The notes: generated by a model not told the origin, from the letters alone. A stretch of DNA of 64,000 bases from Streptomyces abyssalis (GCF_001751365.1 NZ_LJGT01000040.1:248001-312000); one strand, 5' to 3'. Positions 45,971 to 56,125 are shown, numbered from the stretch's first letter. Translations and numbers: made by a program.

Positions 45971-46003
45971 GCCGTGCCCCCGGGGGGCTCCCGGGGGCAC
46001 GGC
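45971..46003. terminator. Terminator hairpin 2 between convergent PucR and Rpf genes
   Basis: A perfect 14-bp stem (GCCGTGCCCCCGGG at 45971-45984 with 45990-46003) and a 5-nt loop, 42 bp past the Rpf stop on the minus strand. Confidence 0.8.
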
Positions 46004-46045
46004 GCCGGCTGCCGGAAGCTGGCAGTACGGGCTGCTGTGCCTGGC

Positions 46046-46690
<645 letters not shown>

Positions 46691-46704
46691 CTAACGATCG
46701 CGGA

Positions 46705-46729
46705 GTTCGCCACATGTTCCGTGGCGAAC
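46705..46729 (-). promoter_or_regulatory. 5' leader hairpin of the Rpf gene
   Basis: A 9-bp perfect inverted repeat (GTTCGCCAC at 46705-46713 with GTGGCGAAC at 46721-46729) about 27 bp upstream of the start codon. It may be an operator or a leader stem. It does not resemble the ydaO c-di-AMP riboswitch known upstream of some Streptomyces rpf genes. Confidence 0.45.
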
Positions 46730-46932
46730 GTGTCGAGCGGTGGCGACCGTAAGCACACTGCCGCGGACGGGCAAAAACCGTCACGAGTGATCCCCCAACT
46801 CCCCTAAGCCGCCCGGGACTCACCATCACCGCAGGTCACCCGGACAGGTGCGAACCGGACAACAGGGCTTCTGCGGGCACCGGCGGAGAGAAGGGTCACA
46901 TCGGGGGACGGGTCCGGCACCCTGCCCCCGGA

Positions 46933-46998
46933 TCCCGTCCCCCGACTCCCGACCCCCGACCCCCGTCCCCCGACCCCCGTCCCCCGACCCCCGTCCCC
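46933..46998 (-). repeat. C/G-run tandem repeat with G-quadruplex potential
   Basis: Imperfect tandem units of GACCCCC/GTCCCCC run for about 65 bp just past the stop of the ABC permease gene. On the minus strand this is about nine runs of three to five G separated by two bases (GGGGGTCGGGGGAC-like units), a strong G-quadruplex pattern in the 3' untranslated region. Confidence 0.7.
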
Positions 46999-47021
46999 GG
47001 GCTCCACGGTCGCTGCCTGGC

Positions 47022-49466
47022 TCAGTCGGCGCGCTCCCGTACGACGCGTGCGACGTCGAGGCGCTGAACGGCCCGTACGGCGGGGATCTGGGACAGCAGC
47101 GACGCACCCAGGACGGCGGCCGCCGCCGCGACAACGACTGGCCAGCCGATCTCGAGCCGTATCGAGAACATGTCGCTGGAGAAGGAGTTCAGGGACTCCC
47201 GCGCCGCGGCGAAACCGGCCGCGAGACCGACCGGCACGGCCAGCGCCGTCGCCGTCAGGTTCTCCGCCGCCAACAGGCCCGCGATGCGGCGCAACGGCAC
47301 TCCGGCGGCCCGCAGAGTGGCCAACTCACCGGTGCGTTCGGCGATGTTGACGGTCATCGTCACGTAGATCACCGTCAGCGCCAGCACTCCGCCGAGCAGC
47401 AGCATGATCCCGACGAACACCCAGAACAGCGTCATGTAGCGGTCGATCTGCCGCTTGACCGCCTGGGAGTCGGCATAGGCGACGACGCCGTCCAGCGCCG
47501 TGACGTCCTGGCGCACCCGGTCGTGCCCCGGCGCTGCCGCTCCGGAGGCGAACCGCAGCGCGTAGCCGTTGGTTCCGGAGCCCGTCGCCGCCTCGACGGT
47601 GGCCTGCGTGCCGTACAGCGCCGACCCCATCGGCTCGTCGACGAGTCCGGCCAGCCGCACACTCCGCTCCGTGGCGCCGTCCCCGCCCCCGGTGGAGCGG
47701 AGCGTGAACCGGTCGCCCGGAGAGAGACGCAGCCGCTCCGCCAGCCCCTTGCCCGCGAGGACCCAGCCGTCCGCGGGCAGCCGGCGCTCCCGCCCGTCGG
47801 GCGTGAGGAAGCCGTGCATGGTGGTGCGCGGCCGGTAGCCCGTCAGCGGCGTGCTGTAGGACTCGCCGCCGGCCCTCGCGGTGACCTGCGCCGACGTCAT
47901 CGGCTCCACCGCGCTCACCCCGTCGATGCCGCGCAGCGCCCGCTGCTGGCCGGGGGCCCGCGGATCGGCGGTGACGGTGGCGTCCTCACGCTGCACCGTC
48001 TCGAACTGCGTGTCCGTCGCCGACTTCATGCTCGTCGCCATGCCCGCCGACGAGAGCACCAGCACCAGCGCGAGAACACCGCCCAGCATCGTCGCCAGCG
48101 TGCGGCGCCGGCTGCGCCCCAGTTCGCGCAGCGACAGCCGGAGCGTCAGCGGAATGCGCCGCGCCCACGCCGGGGCCTGCCGCCGCTTCGTGGCCGGCCG
48201 CGGTGGGCCGCCCTCGCCTCGCATGGACTCCGCGGGAGCGGTACGCGTCGTCGCCCACGCCGGGACGGCGCCGCCCACCAGCCCCACCAGTACGCCGAAG
48301 AGCAGACCCGTCACCATGACCGCCGGGCGGTGTTCCACGAGCGTGTAGGGGATGCCGAGTTCGGCGGTGTAGGCGTGCGTCATCGCCGTCGTCGCCACCG
48401 CTCCCAGGGCCACGCCCAGCACGGCACCGCCCGCACCGGCGAGCACACCGTGACCGAGGTAGTGGCGCGCCACGGTGCCGCGCGAAGCTCCGGCGGCCAG
48501 GAAGGTCGCGATGATCCTGCGTTCGGCCAGCACCATCCGTGTGATGAGGACGTACGCGGCCACGGCCGCCGCCGACAGGAACAACACCGGGAAAGCCACT
48601 GAGAGTTGGGAGAAACCCCGCAGGTCCTCGTTCAGCGTCGCGTCGGACGGCTGCTCGGAGCGCGGCTGCACCTCGGTGGCTCCCGCGGCGCGGAGGACTT
48701 CCCCGACACGGGCGGTCGCGTCGTCGTCGGCGCGCGCGGAGTCGCTCAGCCGTACGAGGGTCTGCGGCGTGCCCGGGACGCTGCGCGTGAACTCCCGCAC
48801 GGTCGCCTCGGGGGCGAAGAGCACCGCGAAGTTGTGCGGATCACCGAGGACTTGCTGGCGGGTGAGGGCCGGCCACAGATACTCGGGCGACTCCGCCACA
48901 CCGCGTACGGTCACCGTCCGCCAGCGCGAACCGTCGTGGATCCTCGAAGTGTCGCCGGGGGAGAGGCCGAAGGTCTTCGCAGTGTGCCGTTCGACCAGCA
49001 CGCCGTGCGGGTCGCCGCGCCGCGGATAGTGGCCGGAGACGACATCGACCTTGTTGACGGCGGCCTGCTCACCGGCGGGCAACCCCGCCACCCGGCCGAG
49101 GAGTTCGGCGCCGGGGCTGCCTTTCCCGGAACTGCTCCGGTCCCCGCCGAGCCGTACCGGCAACCGCCCCTGCGTGCGGGTCGCCACTTCCTCGACGCCG
49201 TCCGAGGCACGGGCGGCCGCCGCGACCTTCGCCGCGTCGCCGCCGGAGGCCGTCAGGTCGGCGAAGTGCATGCGGGAGTAGGTGTGTTCGTAGCTGGAGC
49301 CCAGATTGCGGTAGGCGTCGTAACTGGCGACGAAGAGCAGCACGCCGACCATCACGGTCACCCCGATCGCCGCGAACTGCGGGAGCCGCCGCCGCAGATC
49401 ACGCCGTGTCTTGGTGAGCAGGAGTGCCTTGCGGGGGAACCGTGTCCCGGTGAGAGAGGAGCTCAT
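47022..49466 (-). CDS. MacB/FtsX-like ABC transporter permease
   Basis: An 814-residue protein from ATG 49466 (GGTGAG five bases upstream); GTG 49475 would overlap the ATPase stop. It has an N-terminal helix (FAAIGVTVMVGVLLFVASYDAYRNL), a large extracellular domain, then two FtsX-type blocks of three helices (about 265-400 and 675-800), with a second extracellular domain between. The duplicated architecture is typical of Streptomyces lipoprotein or antibiotic exporter permeases. It functions with the ATPase encoded immediately upstream under TetR control. Confidence 0.92.
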   Translation of the reverse strand: MSSSLTGTRFPRKALLLTKTRRDLRRRLPQFAAIGVTVMVGVLLFVASYDAYRNLGSSYEHTYSRMHFADLTASGGDAAKVAAAARASDGVEEVATRTQGRLPVRLGGDRSSSGKGSPGAELLGRVAGLPAGEQAAVNKVDVVSGHYPRRGDPHGVLVERHTAKTFGLSPGDTSRIHDGSRWRTVTVRGVAESPEYLWPALTRQQVLGDPHNFAVLFAPEATVREFTRSVPGTPQTLVRLSDSARADDDATARVGEVLRAAGATEVQPRSEQPSDATLNEDLRGFSQLSVAFPVLFLSAAAVAAYVLITRMVLAERRIIATFLAAGASRGTVARHYLGHGVLAGAGGAVLGVALGAVATTAMTHAYTAELGIPYTLVEHRPAVMVTGLLFGVLVGLVGGAVPAWATTRTAPAESMRGEGGPPRPATKRRQAPAWARRIPLTLRLSLRELGRSRRRTLATMLGGVLALVLVLSSAGMATSMKSATDTQFETVQREDATVTADPRAPGQQRALRGIDGVSAVEPMTSAQVTARAGGESYSTPLTGYRPRTTMHGFLTPDGRERRLPADGWVLAGKGLAERLRLSPGDRFTLRSTGGGDGATERSVRLAGLVDEPMGSALYGTQATVEAATGSGTNGYALRFASGAAAPGHDRVRQDVTALDGVVAYADSQAVKRQIDRYMTLFWVFVGIMLLLGGVLALTVIYVTMTVNIAERTGELATLRAAGVPLRRIAGLLAAENLTATALAVPVGLAAGFAAARESLNSFSSDMFSIRLEIGWPVVVAAAAAVLGASLLSQIPAVRAVQRLDVARVVRERAD

Positions 49467-49471
49467 GATGC

Positions 49472-50221
49472 TCACCAGTCCACGTCGGCCACGTCGGCGG
49501 GAGCCGCGTTCCGCTCGACCGACTCCACACGTCCGTCCCGCATGGTCACCACCCGGTGAGCCATCCGCGCGATCGCGGCGTTGTGCGTGACCATCAGCAC
49601 GCCGCGGCCCTCACGGTTCGTCCGCTGCAGCAGCCGCAGCACCGACTTGCCCGTGGCGACGTCCAGGGCGCCCGTGGGCTCGTCCGCGAGCAGCAGATCC
49701 GGGTCGGTGGCCAGGGCGCGCGCTATCGCGACGCGCTGCTGCTGGCCGCCGGAGAGCTGCGCCGGGAAGTGGTCCAGCCGGTCCCCGAGCCCGACGGACT
49801 CCAGCAGCCCCGCGGCGTCGCGACGCTCGCCCCGGCCCGTCAACTCGACCATCACCTCGACGTTCTCGCGGGCCGTCAGGGTCGGAACCAGGTTGAAGAA
49901 CTGGAAGACGAAGCCGATGTGATCCCGGCGGAAACCCGCGAGCCCGCGGGGCCGCCGCCCCGTCAGATCCACCCCGGCGACCTCCACCGAGCCGCCGCCC
50001 GCGGGCTCGATTCCGCCGAGCACGTTCAGCAGCGTCGTCTTGCCCGAGCCGCTCGGCCCCAGGACGACCACCAGCTCGCCCGCCCCCAGGTCCAGATCCA
50101 CTCCGTCGAGCGCGGCGACGGAAGCCTCCCCGTCCCCGTACGACTTCGACACCCCACGCAGCTTCGCCCCGCCCCGGAGCGTGACTCCGGTACCGGCGTC
50201 CTGTGTGCTCGTATGCGCCAC
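49472..50221 (-). CDS. MacB/LolD-type ABC transporter ATPase
   Basis: A 249-residue ATPase from GTG 50221 with GGGAGG upstream. Walker A is GPSGSGKTT, the Q-loop is [18 protein letters not shown], the signature is [15 protein letters not shown], Walker B is [12 protein letters not shown] and the H-loop is VTHN. The [10 protein letters not shown] sequence marks the MacB/LolD subfamily. It powers the permease encoded downstream, perhaps exporting a peptide, lipid or antibiotic. Sixty bases separate it from the tetR gene upstream. Confidence 0.94.
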   Translation of the reverse strand: MAHTSTQDAGTGVTLRGGAKLRGVSKSYGDGEASVAALDGVDLDLGAGELVVVLGPSGSGKTTLLNVLGGIEPAGGGSVEVAGVDLTGRRPRGLAGFRRDHIGFVFQFFNLVPTLTARENVEVMVELTGRGERRDAAGLLESVGLGDRLDHFPAQLSGGQQQRVAIARALATDPDLLLADEPTGALDVATGKSVLRLLQRTNREGRGVLMVTHNAAIARMAHRVVTMRDGRVESVERNAAPADVADVDW

Positions 50222-50281
50222 GGATTTCCTCCCTCTGTACGGGACTTGAGTTCTTCGGGCCCGGCTCGGCGGGGCGGTGCC

Positions 50282-50872
50282 TCAGCCGGCGGGTGCGACG
50301 CGGGCCAGCCGCGCCAGTGGTCCGGACACGGAGATCCGCGCGAGGGACGGGTCGATGAGCCGGTGCAGCACCAGCCCGTCGATCGCGGCGCCCAGCAGGA
50401 GAGCGGTGGCCTCGGCGTCGTCCTGCGAGCCGCTTGTGCCGCCGGCGGCCCGCAGCCACTCCGCGACGCCCCCGCGCCACTCCGCCATCAGTTCCGCCAG
50501 CTCCGTACGGAGCCGCTCCAGCCGCGTCGAGGCCAGCAGCATCTCGCTGAACAGCACCGTCGTCGGATCGGTCGCGGTGTACTCCGAAACCATCTCCAGC
50601 ACCTGGATCACGCCCCCCGAGGCGTCGTCGGCCTGCGACATCGCCTCGGCCGCGCGCGTCATCTCGCGCCGCGCGGAGGCCAGTGCGGCTTCGATCAGCA
50701 GATCGGTCACGGTGGAGAAGTGGTAATGCACCAGACCCGGCCGCAGCTCCGCCCGGTCCGCCACGCGCCGGGTGGTCACCGCCCCCCAGCCGTCCTCGAC
50801 GATCAACTGCGCCGCGGCGTCGAGCAGCCGCCGCCGGGTCTCCTGGCCGCGCTCCGCGGATGTCGGGGTCAT
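50282..50872 (-). CDS. TetR-family regulator of the ABC exporter
   Basis: A 196-residue regulator from ATG 50872 (GGAGCG upstream). The HTH is RRRLLDAAAQLIVEDGWGAVTTRRVADRAELRPGLVHYHF. The C-terminal helical ligand domain resembles the TetR_C_6/BetI-type group. It is the first gene of the operon tetR-ATPase-permease and probably autoregulates it. Confidence 0.92.
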   Translation of the reverse strand: MTPTSAERGQETRRRLLDAAAQLIVEDGWGAVTTRRVADRAELRPGLVHYHFSTVTDLLIEAALASARREMTRAAEAMSQADDASGGVIQVLEMVSEYTATDPTTVLFSEMLLASTRLERLRTELAELMAEWRGGVAEWLRAAGGTSGSQDDAEATALLLGAAIDGLVLHRLIDPSLARISVSGPLARLARVAPAG

Positions 50873-50948
50873 GGTCGCTCCACTGGGTGCTTGTACGGGG
50901 CTCCGCGGGACGGGCCCGCCATGGGTCGGCCGATCGGGTCGCCGGACG

Positions 50949-50992
50949 ATTGGGCGAACGCATTGGGCGAGCGGTTTGGTCGTACGCCCAAA
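50949..50992. promoter_or_regulatory. Possible TetR operator region
   Basis: ATTGGGCGAACG (50949-50960) is repeated as ATTGGGCGAGCG (50962-50973), and an inverted copy, CGCCCAA, lies at 50986-50992, about 80-120 bp upstream of the tetR start. This cluster fits an autoregulatory operator. Confidence 0.4.
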
Positions 50993-51212
50993 CTGGACCC
51001 AACCGTACGCCTCCCTCCGCCTGCGCGCCACCCCCGGCCCCGTCCCCGCTCCCACCACATGACTCCGGCCCCGACCCCAGGCCCCGGCACGGCCGTGATC
51101 GTCAGCCCGAGTGAGAAGCTGACAGGTGATCAGCGCAGTGACCGGTGCGGGGACCAGTTGGGCGCGAGGAACCAGCGCAGGTACACCAACGGCCACCGGG
51201 AGGGGGTTCGGC

Positions 51213-51857
51213 GTGACGGAGGTCCGTACGTTCCGGGAGGGGGACCGCGCCGAGCTGCGCGAGCTCTTCCGCAGGGTGAGCGAGGGCGCGCCGACGGCTT
51301 CCCTGTGGGGGCACGAGGAGTCGGAAGCGGCGATCTACCTGCAGGCGTACATGGACCTGGAGCCGGAATCGCTGTTCGTCGCGGTGGTCGACGGGGCGTT
51401 GGCCGGCTACCTGGCCGGAAGCCTCGACCACTCGCAGTTCCCGAGGGAGAGCGAACGCATCGCCCGTGCGATCCGGAAGTACCGGCTGGTCCTCCGGCCC
51501 CGGCCCGCGGCCTTCCTCGCCCGAAGCCTGCTCGACATGGGCCGTGCCGCCGTACGGGGAGAGGCGACGGCATCGGACTTCACGGACGAACGGTGGCCCG
51601 CGCACCTTCACATCAACGTCGCGTCCGCAGCGCGCGGTACGGGCGCCTCCGACGCCCTCATGCACGCGTGGTTCCGGCGGCTCAGGGACAACGGCTCACC
51701 GGGATGCCATCTGCTGACCCTGGCGGAGAACACCCGCGCGGTGCGGTTCTTCGAGCGCATGGGCTTCGTCAAGCATGGCTCCACTCCGCTCGTCCCCGGT
51801 ATCCGGCACGACGGCAGGCGGGTTCACCAGCAGACGATGGTCTGGAGCCCTGACTGA
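51213..51857 (+). CDS. GNAT family N-acetyltransferase
   Basis: A 214-residue protein from GTG 51213 (GGGAGGGGG upstream). It has the GNAT layout: VTEVRTFREGDRAELRELFRRV, LFVAVVDGALAGYLAGS, AHLHINVASAARGTGASDALMHAWFRRL and LTLAENTRAVRFFERMGF. There is a helical insertion in the middle (RESERIARAIRKYRLVLRPRPAAFLARSL), as in several mycothiol-type or peptide acetyltransferases. The substrate is unknown. It is divergent from tetR. Confidence 0.88.
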   Translation: MTEVRTFREGDRAELRELFRRVSEGAPTASLWGHEESEAAIYLQAYMDLEPESLFVAVVDGALAGYLAGSLDHSQFPRESERIARAIRKYRLVLRPRPAAFLARSLLDMGRAAVRGEATASDFTDERWPAHLHINVASAARGTGASDALMHAWFRRLRDNGSPGCHLLTLAENTRAVRFFERMGFVKHGSTPLVPGIRHDGRRVHQQTMVWSPD

Positions 51858-51884
51858 CGACAGAGCGACGAGCCGGGCCCTGCT

Positions 51885-52646
51885 TCAGCGACTGCCGGCG
51901 GCGGAGCCGAAGTTGCCCCGCACCTCGCGGATTTCGGCAGCGCTCGGATACGAGTTGGTGCAGGCCGTCCCCGCGGACTTGCCCGACATGACGCTGGAGC
52001 ACGGCCCGGGCTGCCTGTCCTCAAGACCGAGCAGGTGGCCGAACTCGTGGGAGACGATGCGGATCGCGTCGTGCCCCTGGGCGAGGGCTCTGCGGCCGAT
52101 GCTGACGGTGCCCTTGCCGAGGCTGGGCCCCTGGGGTTCGGCTCCGGGCCAGCCCTTGGTGGCGACGATGCGGATGTCCGCTTCGGTCCCGGAGCGCGCA
52201 CGCTGCAGCCTCACCTCGGGGACGCGGTCGTTCCACGATTCGGCCGCGGTCCGTATCGCTCCGGCGAAGCCCTCGGCGGCACTCGCGTCGTACGTCAGCA
52301 GTACGGCCTCACCCCGGCCCGCGCCCGCCGCCGGTCCGGCCTCGGGGATGGTTCCGGAGACGTCGTCGGCCGGCCACTCCGCGCCCGAACCGCCTTCCGG
52401 GCCCTGCCCGCCCGGACCTGCCGATTCGCCGACGACGGCGTCCGTCCCGCGAGAGCCGGAGCCGCGTGAGGGGATCTCGTCGGAACCCCGTCCCGAGGAC
52501 TCTCCGGACGAGTCGCTCGTGGCCGAGAGGCTCTGCTCGACAACGGGCGACTGCGTCCCGGAGCCCTCCGGTCCTCCGCACGCGGTCAGTGCGAACAGAG
52601 TCAGCGGCGCGGAGGCTGCCACCCATCTCTCGAGTCCGGTACGCAT
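51885..52646 (-). CDS. Snapalysin-like (M7) zinc metalloprotease, lipoprotein-like
   Basis: A 253-residue protein from ATG 52646 (AGGAGACAGG upstream). The N-terminus is a signal with a lipobox (LTLFALTAC, Cys at about residue 22). A roughly 85-residue Ser/Gly-rich linker follows, then a metalloprotease domain: AVLLTYDASAAEGFAGAIRTAAESWN, the zinc motif HEFGHLLGLED and CSSVMSG....CTNSYPSAAEIREV with the Met-turn and paired cysteines of snapalysin. Canonical snapalysins are secreted soluble proteins; lipid anchoring here is unusual. Confidence 0.88.
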   Translation of the reverse strand: MRTGLERWVAASAPLTLFALTACGGPEGSGTQSPVVEQSLSATSDSSGESSGRGSDEIPSRGSGSRGTDAVVGESAGPGGQGPEGGSGAEWPADDVSGTIPEAGPAAGAGRGEAVLLTYDASAAEGFAGAIRTAAESWNDRVPEVRLQRARSGTEADIRIVATKGWPGAEPQGPSLGKGTVSIGRRALAQGHDAIRIVSHEFGHLLGLEDRQPGPCSSVMSGKSAGTACTNSYPSAAEIREVRGNFGSAAGSR

Positions 52647-52880
52647 CCTGTCTCCTGCATGGTGATCGGGGTCCGTCGTGAAGGGGTGCCACTGCGGACG
52701 TGCACGGCGCGCGTGCACTGCGGGCGTACGCATAGTGCCCGATGACGGGCGGTCCCGCAGATGTTTCCTACTCACGTGTACAGACCGGATGCCGTTCCCG
52801 GGTTTGCCGGTGATGTGCATGACATGTCGAACGTCTTGAACTTACCGGGAGTCACCAATACACGCGCTCCCCGTGCCGGC

Positions 52881-55229
52881 TCAGTGCCGGCTCGCCGGCC
52901 GCCTTCCCTTTGGCTGCTTCGGCTCGGTGCGCGGCGGGGTCCGGGGCACCTTCCGCGTGCGGGGCTCCCCGCTGTGCACGGTGAAGCGCTCGCCGTAGTG
53001 GCAGATCTCCATCGGCGATCCCTTCACGAGCGTGTACGTCGCCGTGGAGTCCCCCATCTCGACCCGCAGCCGGCGGCCCAGCACCTGGACGGTGAAGGCG
53101 AGCCGGGTGAGGCGTTCCGGCAGTTTGGGGGCGAACTCCAGGGCGCAGTCGGCGGCGTGCCTCATCCCGCCGAAGCCGGCGACGAGCGCCGTCCAGGTTC
53201 CGGCGAGGGAGGCGATGTGCAGGCCGTCGCGGGTGTTGTTCTCCAGGTCGGCGAGGTCCATCAGGGCCGCTTCGCCCAAGTAGTCGTAGGCCAGGCGCAG
53301 ATGGCCGACCTCGGCGGCCATCACGGCCTGCCAGCACGCGGAGAGCGAGGAGTCCCGGACGGTCAGTTGCTCGTAGTACTCGAAGTTGCGGGCCTTCTGC
53401 TCGTCGTCGAACTCCTCGCCGTGCCGGCACATCGCCAGTACCAGGTCGGCCTGTTTGACGACCTGCTTGCGGTACAGCTCGAAGTAGGGGAAATGCAGCA
53501 TCAGCGGATACTGGTCCGGCCGGGTGGCCGCGAAGTCCCAGATCTGATGGCTTGTGAAGTCGGCCGACTGCTCGTGCACGCCGAGGTCCTCGTTGTACGG
53601 GAGGGCCACGGCGTCGGCCGCGTCCCGCCAGGCGGCGGTCTCCTCGTCGTCGACGCCGAAGGCGGCGGCCAGATCCGGGTGCCGGTCGACGGCGTTGGCG
53701 GCCTCCCGGAGGTTCTCGCGCGCCATCAGGTTCGTGTAGATGTTGTCGTCGGCCACCGCGCTGTACTCGTCCGGTCCCGTGACCCCGTCGAAGTGGAAGG
53801 CGCCCTGGTGGTCGTGGTGGCCGAGCGAGTGCCACAGCCGGGCCGTCTCCACGAGGATCGGCACCCCGGTGTCCCGCTCGAACTCGTCGTCGCCCGTGGC
53901 TGCCACGTACCGCACCACCGCGTCGGCGATGTCGGCGTTCACGTGGAAGGCGGCGGTGCCCGCCGGCCAGTACGCCGAGCATTCCGAACCGTCGATCGTC
54001 CGCCACGGGAACGCGGCGCCGCGCAGGCCGAGTTGCTTCGCCCGGGCGCGTGCGGCGGGCAGCGTGTCGTACCTCCAGCGCAGCGCCTCGGCGACCGAGT
54101 GCGGCGAGGTGTAGGTCAGCAGCGCCAGCACGAAGGTCTCGGTGTCCCAGAACGAATGGCCGTCGTATCCCGAGCCGGTGAGGCCCTTCGCGGGGATGGC
54201 GCGCTGTTCGGCACGCGCACCCGCCTGCAGTACGTGGAAGAGGCCGAAGCGCACCGCCTGCTGGATCTCCGCGTCGCCGTCCACCTCGACGTCGGAGCGC
54301 GCCCAGAAGTCGTCCAGGTAGGAGCGCTGCTGCTCGACGAGCCCGTCCCAGCCCGTGCTGCACGCCCCGGCGAGGGCGGCGTCCACCTGGTCTCGTACGG
54401 CGGGAAGGGAGCGCACGCTCGACCAGCCGTACGAGACCGTCTTCTCCAGCCGCAGCGGCACTCCCGGCTGCAGCACCGAAGTGACCGTGAGCCGGCTGAC
54501 GTCCTCGCCGCTCTCGCTCGAAGTACGCGTGGATTCGGGGCCTTTCACGACGTGGTCGGCCGCCGCGGCGACGCGCAGACCGCTGCGGCGCGTGCAGTGC
54601 ACGAGGCGCAGCCGGTTCCCCGAGGCGAGGTTCTCCTCGGGCTCCAGGGGCGATTCGAGTGCGGCCGCGGCGCGGGGATCGCCCTTGAGGTGGGGGAGCT
54701 GCTCGTTGGCGACGAGTTCCGACTGGATGACCACGCGCACCTCGTCGTCCAGCGGTTCGACCTCGAAGGCGACGGCGGCGATGGCGCGCTGCGTGAAGGA
54801 GACCAGCCGCGTGGACGTGACCCGCACCGTGCTGCCGGCCGGTGAGGTCCACTCGCAGGTACGGCGCAGCAGCCCGCTGCGCAGATCCAGCACGCGCTCG
54901 TGGGAGCGCAGCCGCCCGTAGCGCACGTCGAAGGGCTCGTCGTCGACGAGCAGGCGGATGACCTTGCCGTTGGTGACGTTGATGACGGTCTGGCCCGACT
55001 CGGGATAGCCGTAGCCCGCCTCCGCGTACGGCAGCGGGTGCAGCTCGTGGACGCCGTTGAGGTAGGAGCCGGGCAGGCCGTGCGGCTCGCCCTCGTCGAG
55101 ATTGCCCCGCCAGCCGACGTGGCCGTTGGACAGCGCGAAGACGGACTCGCTCTGCGGCAGCACGTCCACGTTGAGCCCGGTCTCGCGCAGCGCCCAGGGT
55201 TCGCAGGCGTACGCCCGTTGGGTGATCAT
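52881..55229 (-). CDS. GH65 glycoside phosphorylase (trehalose/kojibiose/maltose type)
   Basis: A 782-residue GH65 protein. The N-terminal beta-sandwich starts YACEPWALRETGLNVDVLPQSESVFALSNGHVGWRGNLDEG. The (alpha/alpha)6 barrel has SFWDTETFVLALLTYT and the catalytic acid in FDGVTGPDEYSAV (Glu at about 488), and a C-terminal jelly-roll follows. The last roughly 25 residues are a basic tail. It phosphorolyses an alpha-glucoside disaccharide, releasing beta-glucose 1-phosphate. The ATG overlaps the stop of the beta-phosphoglucomutase-like gene, which would process that product. Confidence 0.93.
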   Translation of the reverse strand: MITQRAYACEPWALRETGLNVDVLPQSESVFALSNGHVGWRGNLDEGEPHGLPGSYLNGVHELHPLPYAEAGYGYPESGQTVINVTNGKVIRLLVDDEPFDVRYGRLRSHERVLDLRSGLLRRTCEWTSPAGSTVRVTSTRLVSFTQRAIAAVAFEVEPLDDEVRVVIQSELVANEQLPHLKGDPRAAAALESPLEPEENLASGNRLRLVHCTRRSGLRVAAAADHVVKGPESTRTSSESGEDVSRLTVTSVLQPGVPLRLEKTVSYGWSSVRSLPAVRDQVDAALAGACSTGWDGLVEQQRSYLDDFWARSDVEVDGDAEIQQAVRFGLFHVLQAGARAEQRAIPAKGLTGSGYDGHSFWDTETFVLALLTYTSPHSVAEALRWRYDTLPAARARAKQLGLRGAAFPWRTIDGSECSAYWPAGTAAFHVNADIADAVVRYVAATGDDEFERDTGVPILVETARLWHSLGHHDHQGAFHFDGVTGPDEYSAVADDNIYTNLMARENLREAANAVDRHPDLAAAFGVDDEETAAWRDAADAVALPYNEDLGVHEQSADFTSHQIWDFAATRPDQYPLMLHFPYFELYRKQVVKQADLVLAMCRHGEEFDDEQKARNFEYYEQLTVRDSSLSACWQAVMAAEVGHLRLAYDYLGEAALMDLADLENNTRDGLHIASLAGTWTALVAGFGGMRHAADCALEFAPKLPERLTRLAFTVQVLGRRLRVEMGDSTATYTLVKGSPMEICHYGERFTVHSGEPRTRKVPRTPPRTEPKQPKGRRPASRH

Positions 55230-56041
55230 GTGCGCTCCTCAGGCTCGCTGGGCTCTGCGGACCCGGTGGACCCGGTGGACCCGCTGGACTCCGTGAGCTC
55301 CGACAGGTCCTGGACGACCGTGTCGGCGCCGTGTCGGCGGAGGGCGTCGGCCTGGCCGACCCGGTCGACGCCCACGACGTAGCCGAAGTGGCCGGAGCGT
55401 CCGGCGTCCATGCCTGCCAGGGCGTCCTCGAAGACGGCGGACGCGGCGGCGTCCACGCCGAGGTCGGCGGCGGCGGCGAGGAAGGTGTCGGGTGCCGGTT
55501 TGCCGGGCAGGCCACGCTCCTCGGCGACCAGGCCGTCGATCCGTACCTCGAAGAGCTCCTCGATGCCTACGGAGACCAGGATGTCGCGGCAGTTCTTGCT
55601 GGAGGAGACGACGGCCGTGCGCAGGCCCGCCTGCCGCACCGCCCGCACATAGCGGACCGAGCCGGAATAGGCCTCGACGCCGTCCTTGTGGATCTTCTCC
55701 AGCAGGAGGTCGTTCTTGCGGTTGCCCAGGCCCTGCACGCTCTCCCGGCCAGGGGGATCGTCCTCCGCGCCCTCGGGCAGCTCGATGCCGCGGGAGGCCA
55801 GGAAGGTGCGCACCCCGTCGTCCCGCGGCCGCCCGTCGACGTACTTGTCGTAGTCGTCCGGGCTGAACGGCCGGAGGTCCTCTCCAGCCCGGCCGTGCTC
55901 CGGGGCGCTCCCACGGCCGCGCAGGAAGCCGTCGAACATCTCTTTCCAGGCGGCGGCGTGCACCACGGCCGTCTTGGTGATCACGCCGTCGAGGTCGAAG
56001 AGGCAGGCGCGGACGGTCTGCGGCAGTCCCAGCGTCGTCAT
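55226..56041 (-). CDS. Beta-phosphoglucomutase-like HAD hydrolase
   Basis: About 271 residues from ATG 56041; ATG 56074 would add 11. HAD motif I is CLFDLDGVITKTA, with nucleophile Asp16 and acid/base Asp18. The cap domain contains YVDGRPRDDGVRTFLASRGI, a signature of the GH65-linked beta-PGM family. Motif II is VVSSSKN, the lysine is in LPGKPAPD, and motif IV is AVFEDALAGMDAG. It converts beta-glucose 1-phosphate to glucose 6-phosphate. It is co-translated with the GH65 gene. The C-terminus ends in an SSGSTGSTGS-like low-complexity tail. Confidence 0.92.
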   Translation of the reverse strand: MTTLGLPQTVRACLFDLDGVITKTAVVHAAAWKEMFDGFLRGRGSAPEHGRAGEDLRPFSPDDYDKYVDGRPRDDGVRTFLASRGIELPEGAEDDPPGRESVQGLGNRKNDLLLEKIHKDGVEAYSGSVRYVRAVRQAGLRTAVVSSSKNCRDILVSVGIEELFEVRIDGLVAEERGLPGKPAPDTFLAAAADLGVDAAASAVFEDALAGMDAGRSGHFGYVVGVDRVGQADALRRHGADTVVQDLSELTESSGSTGSTGSAEPSEPEERT

Positions 56042-56125
56042 GCCGGGCCGGGTCCCCCGCTGGGGCCCCGGCATGCCTGGTCACGCCCTTCCGTGGCTGT
56101 GCGGGGCAGCCGGCAGCCCGGGCGG

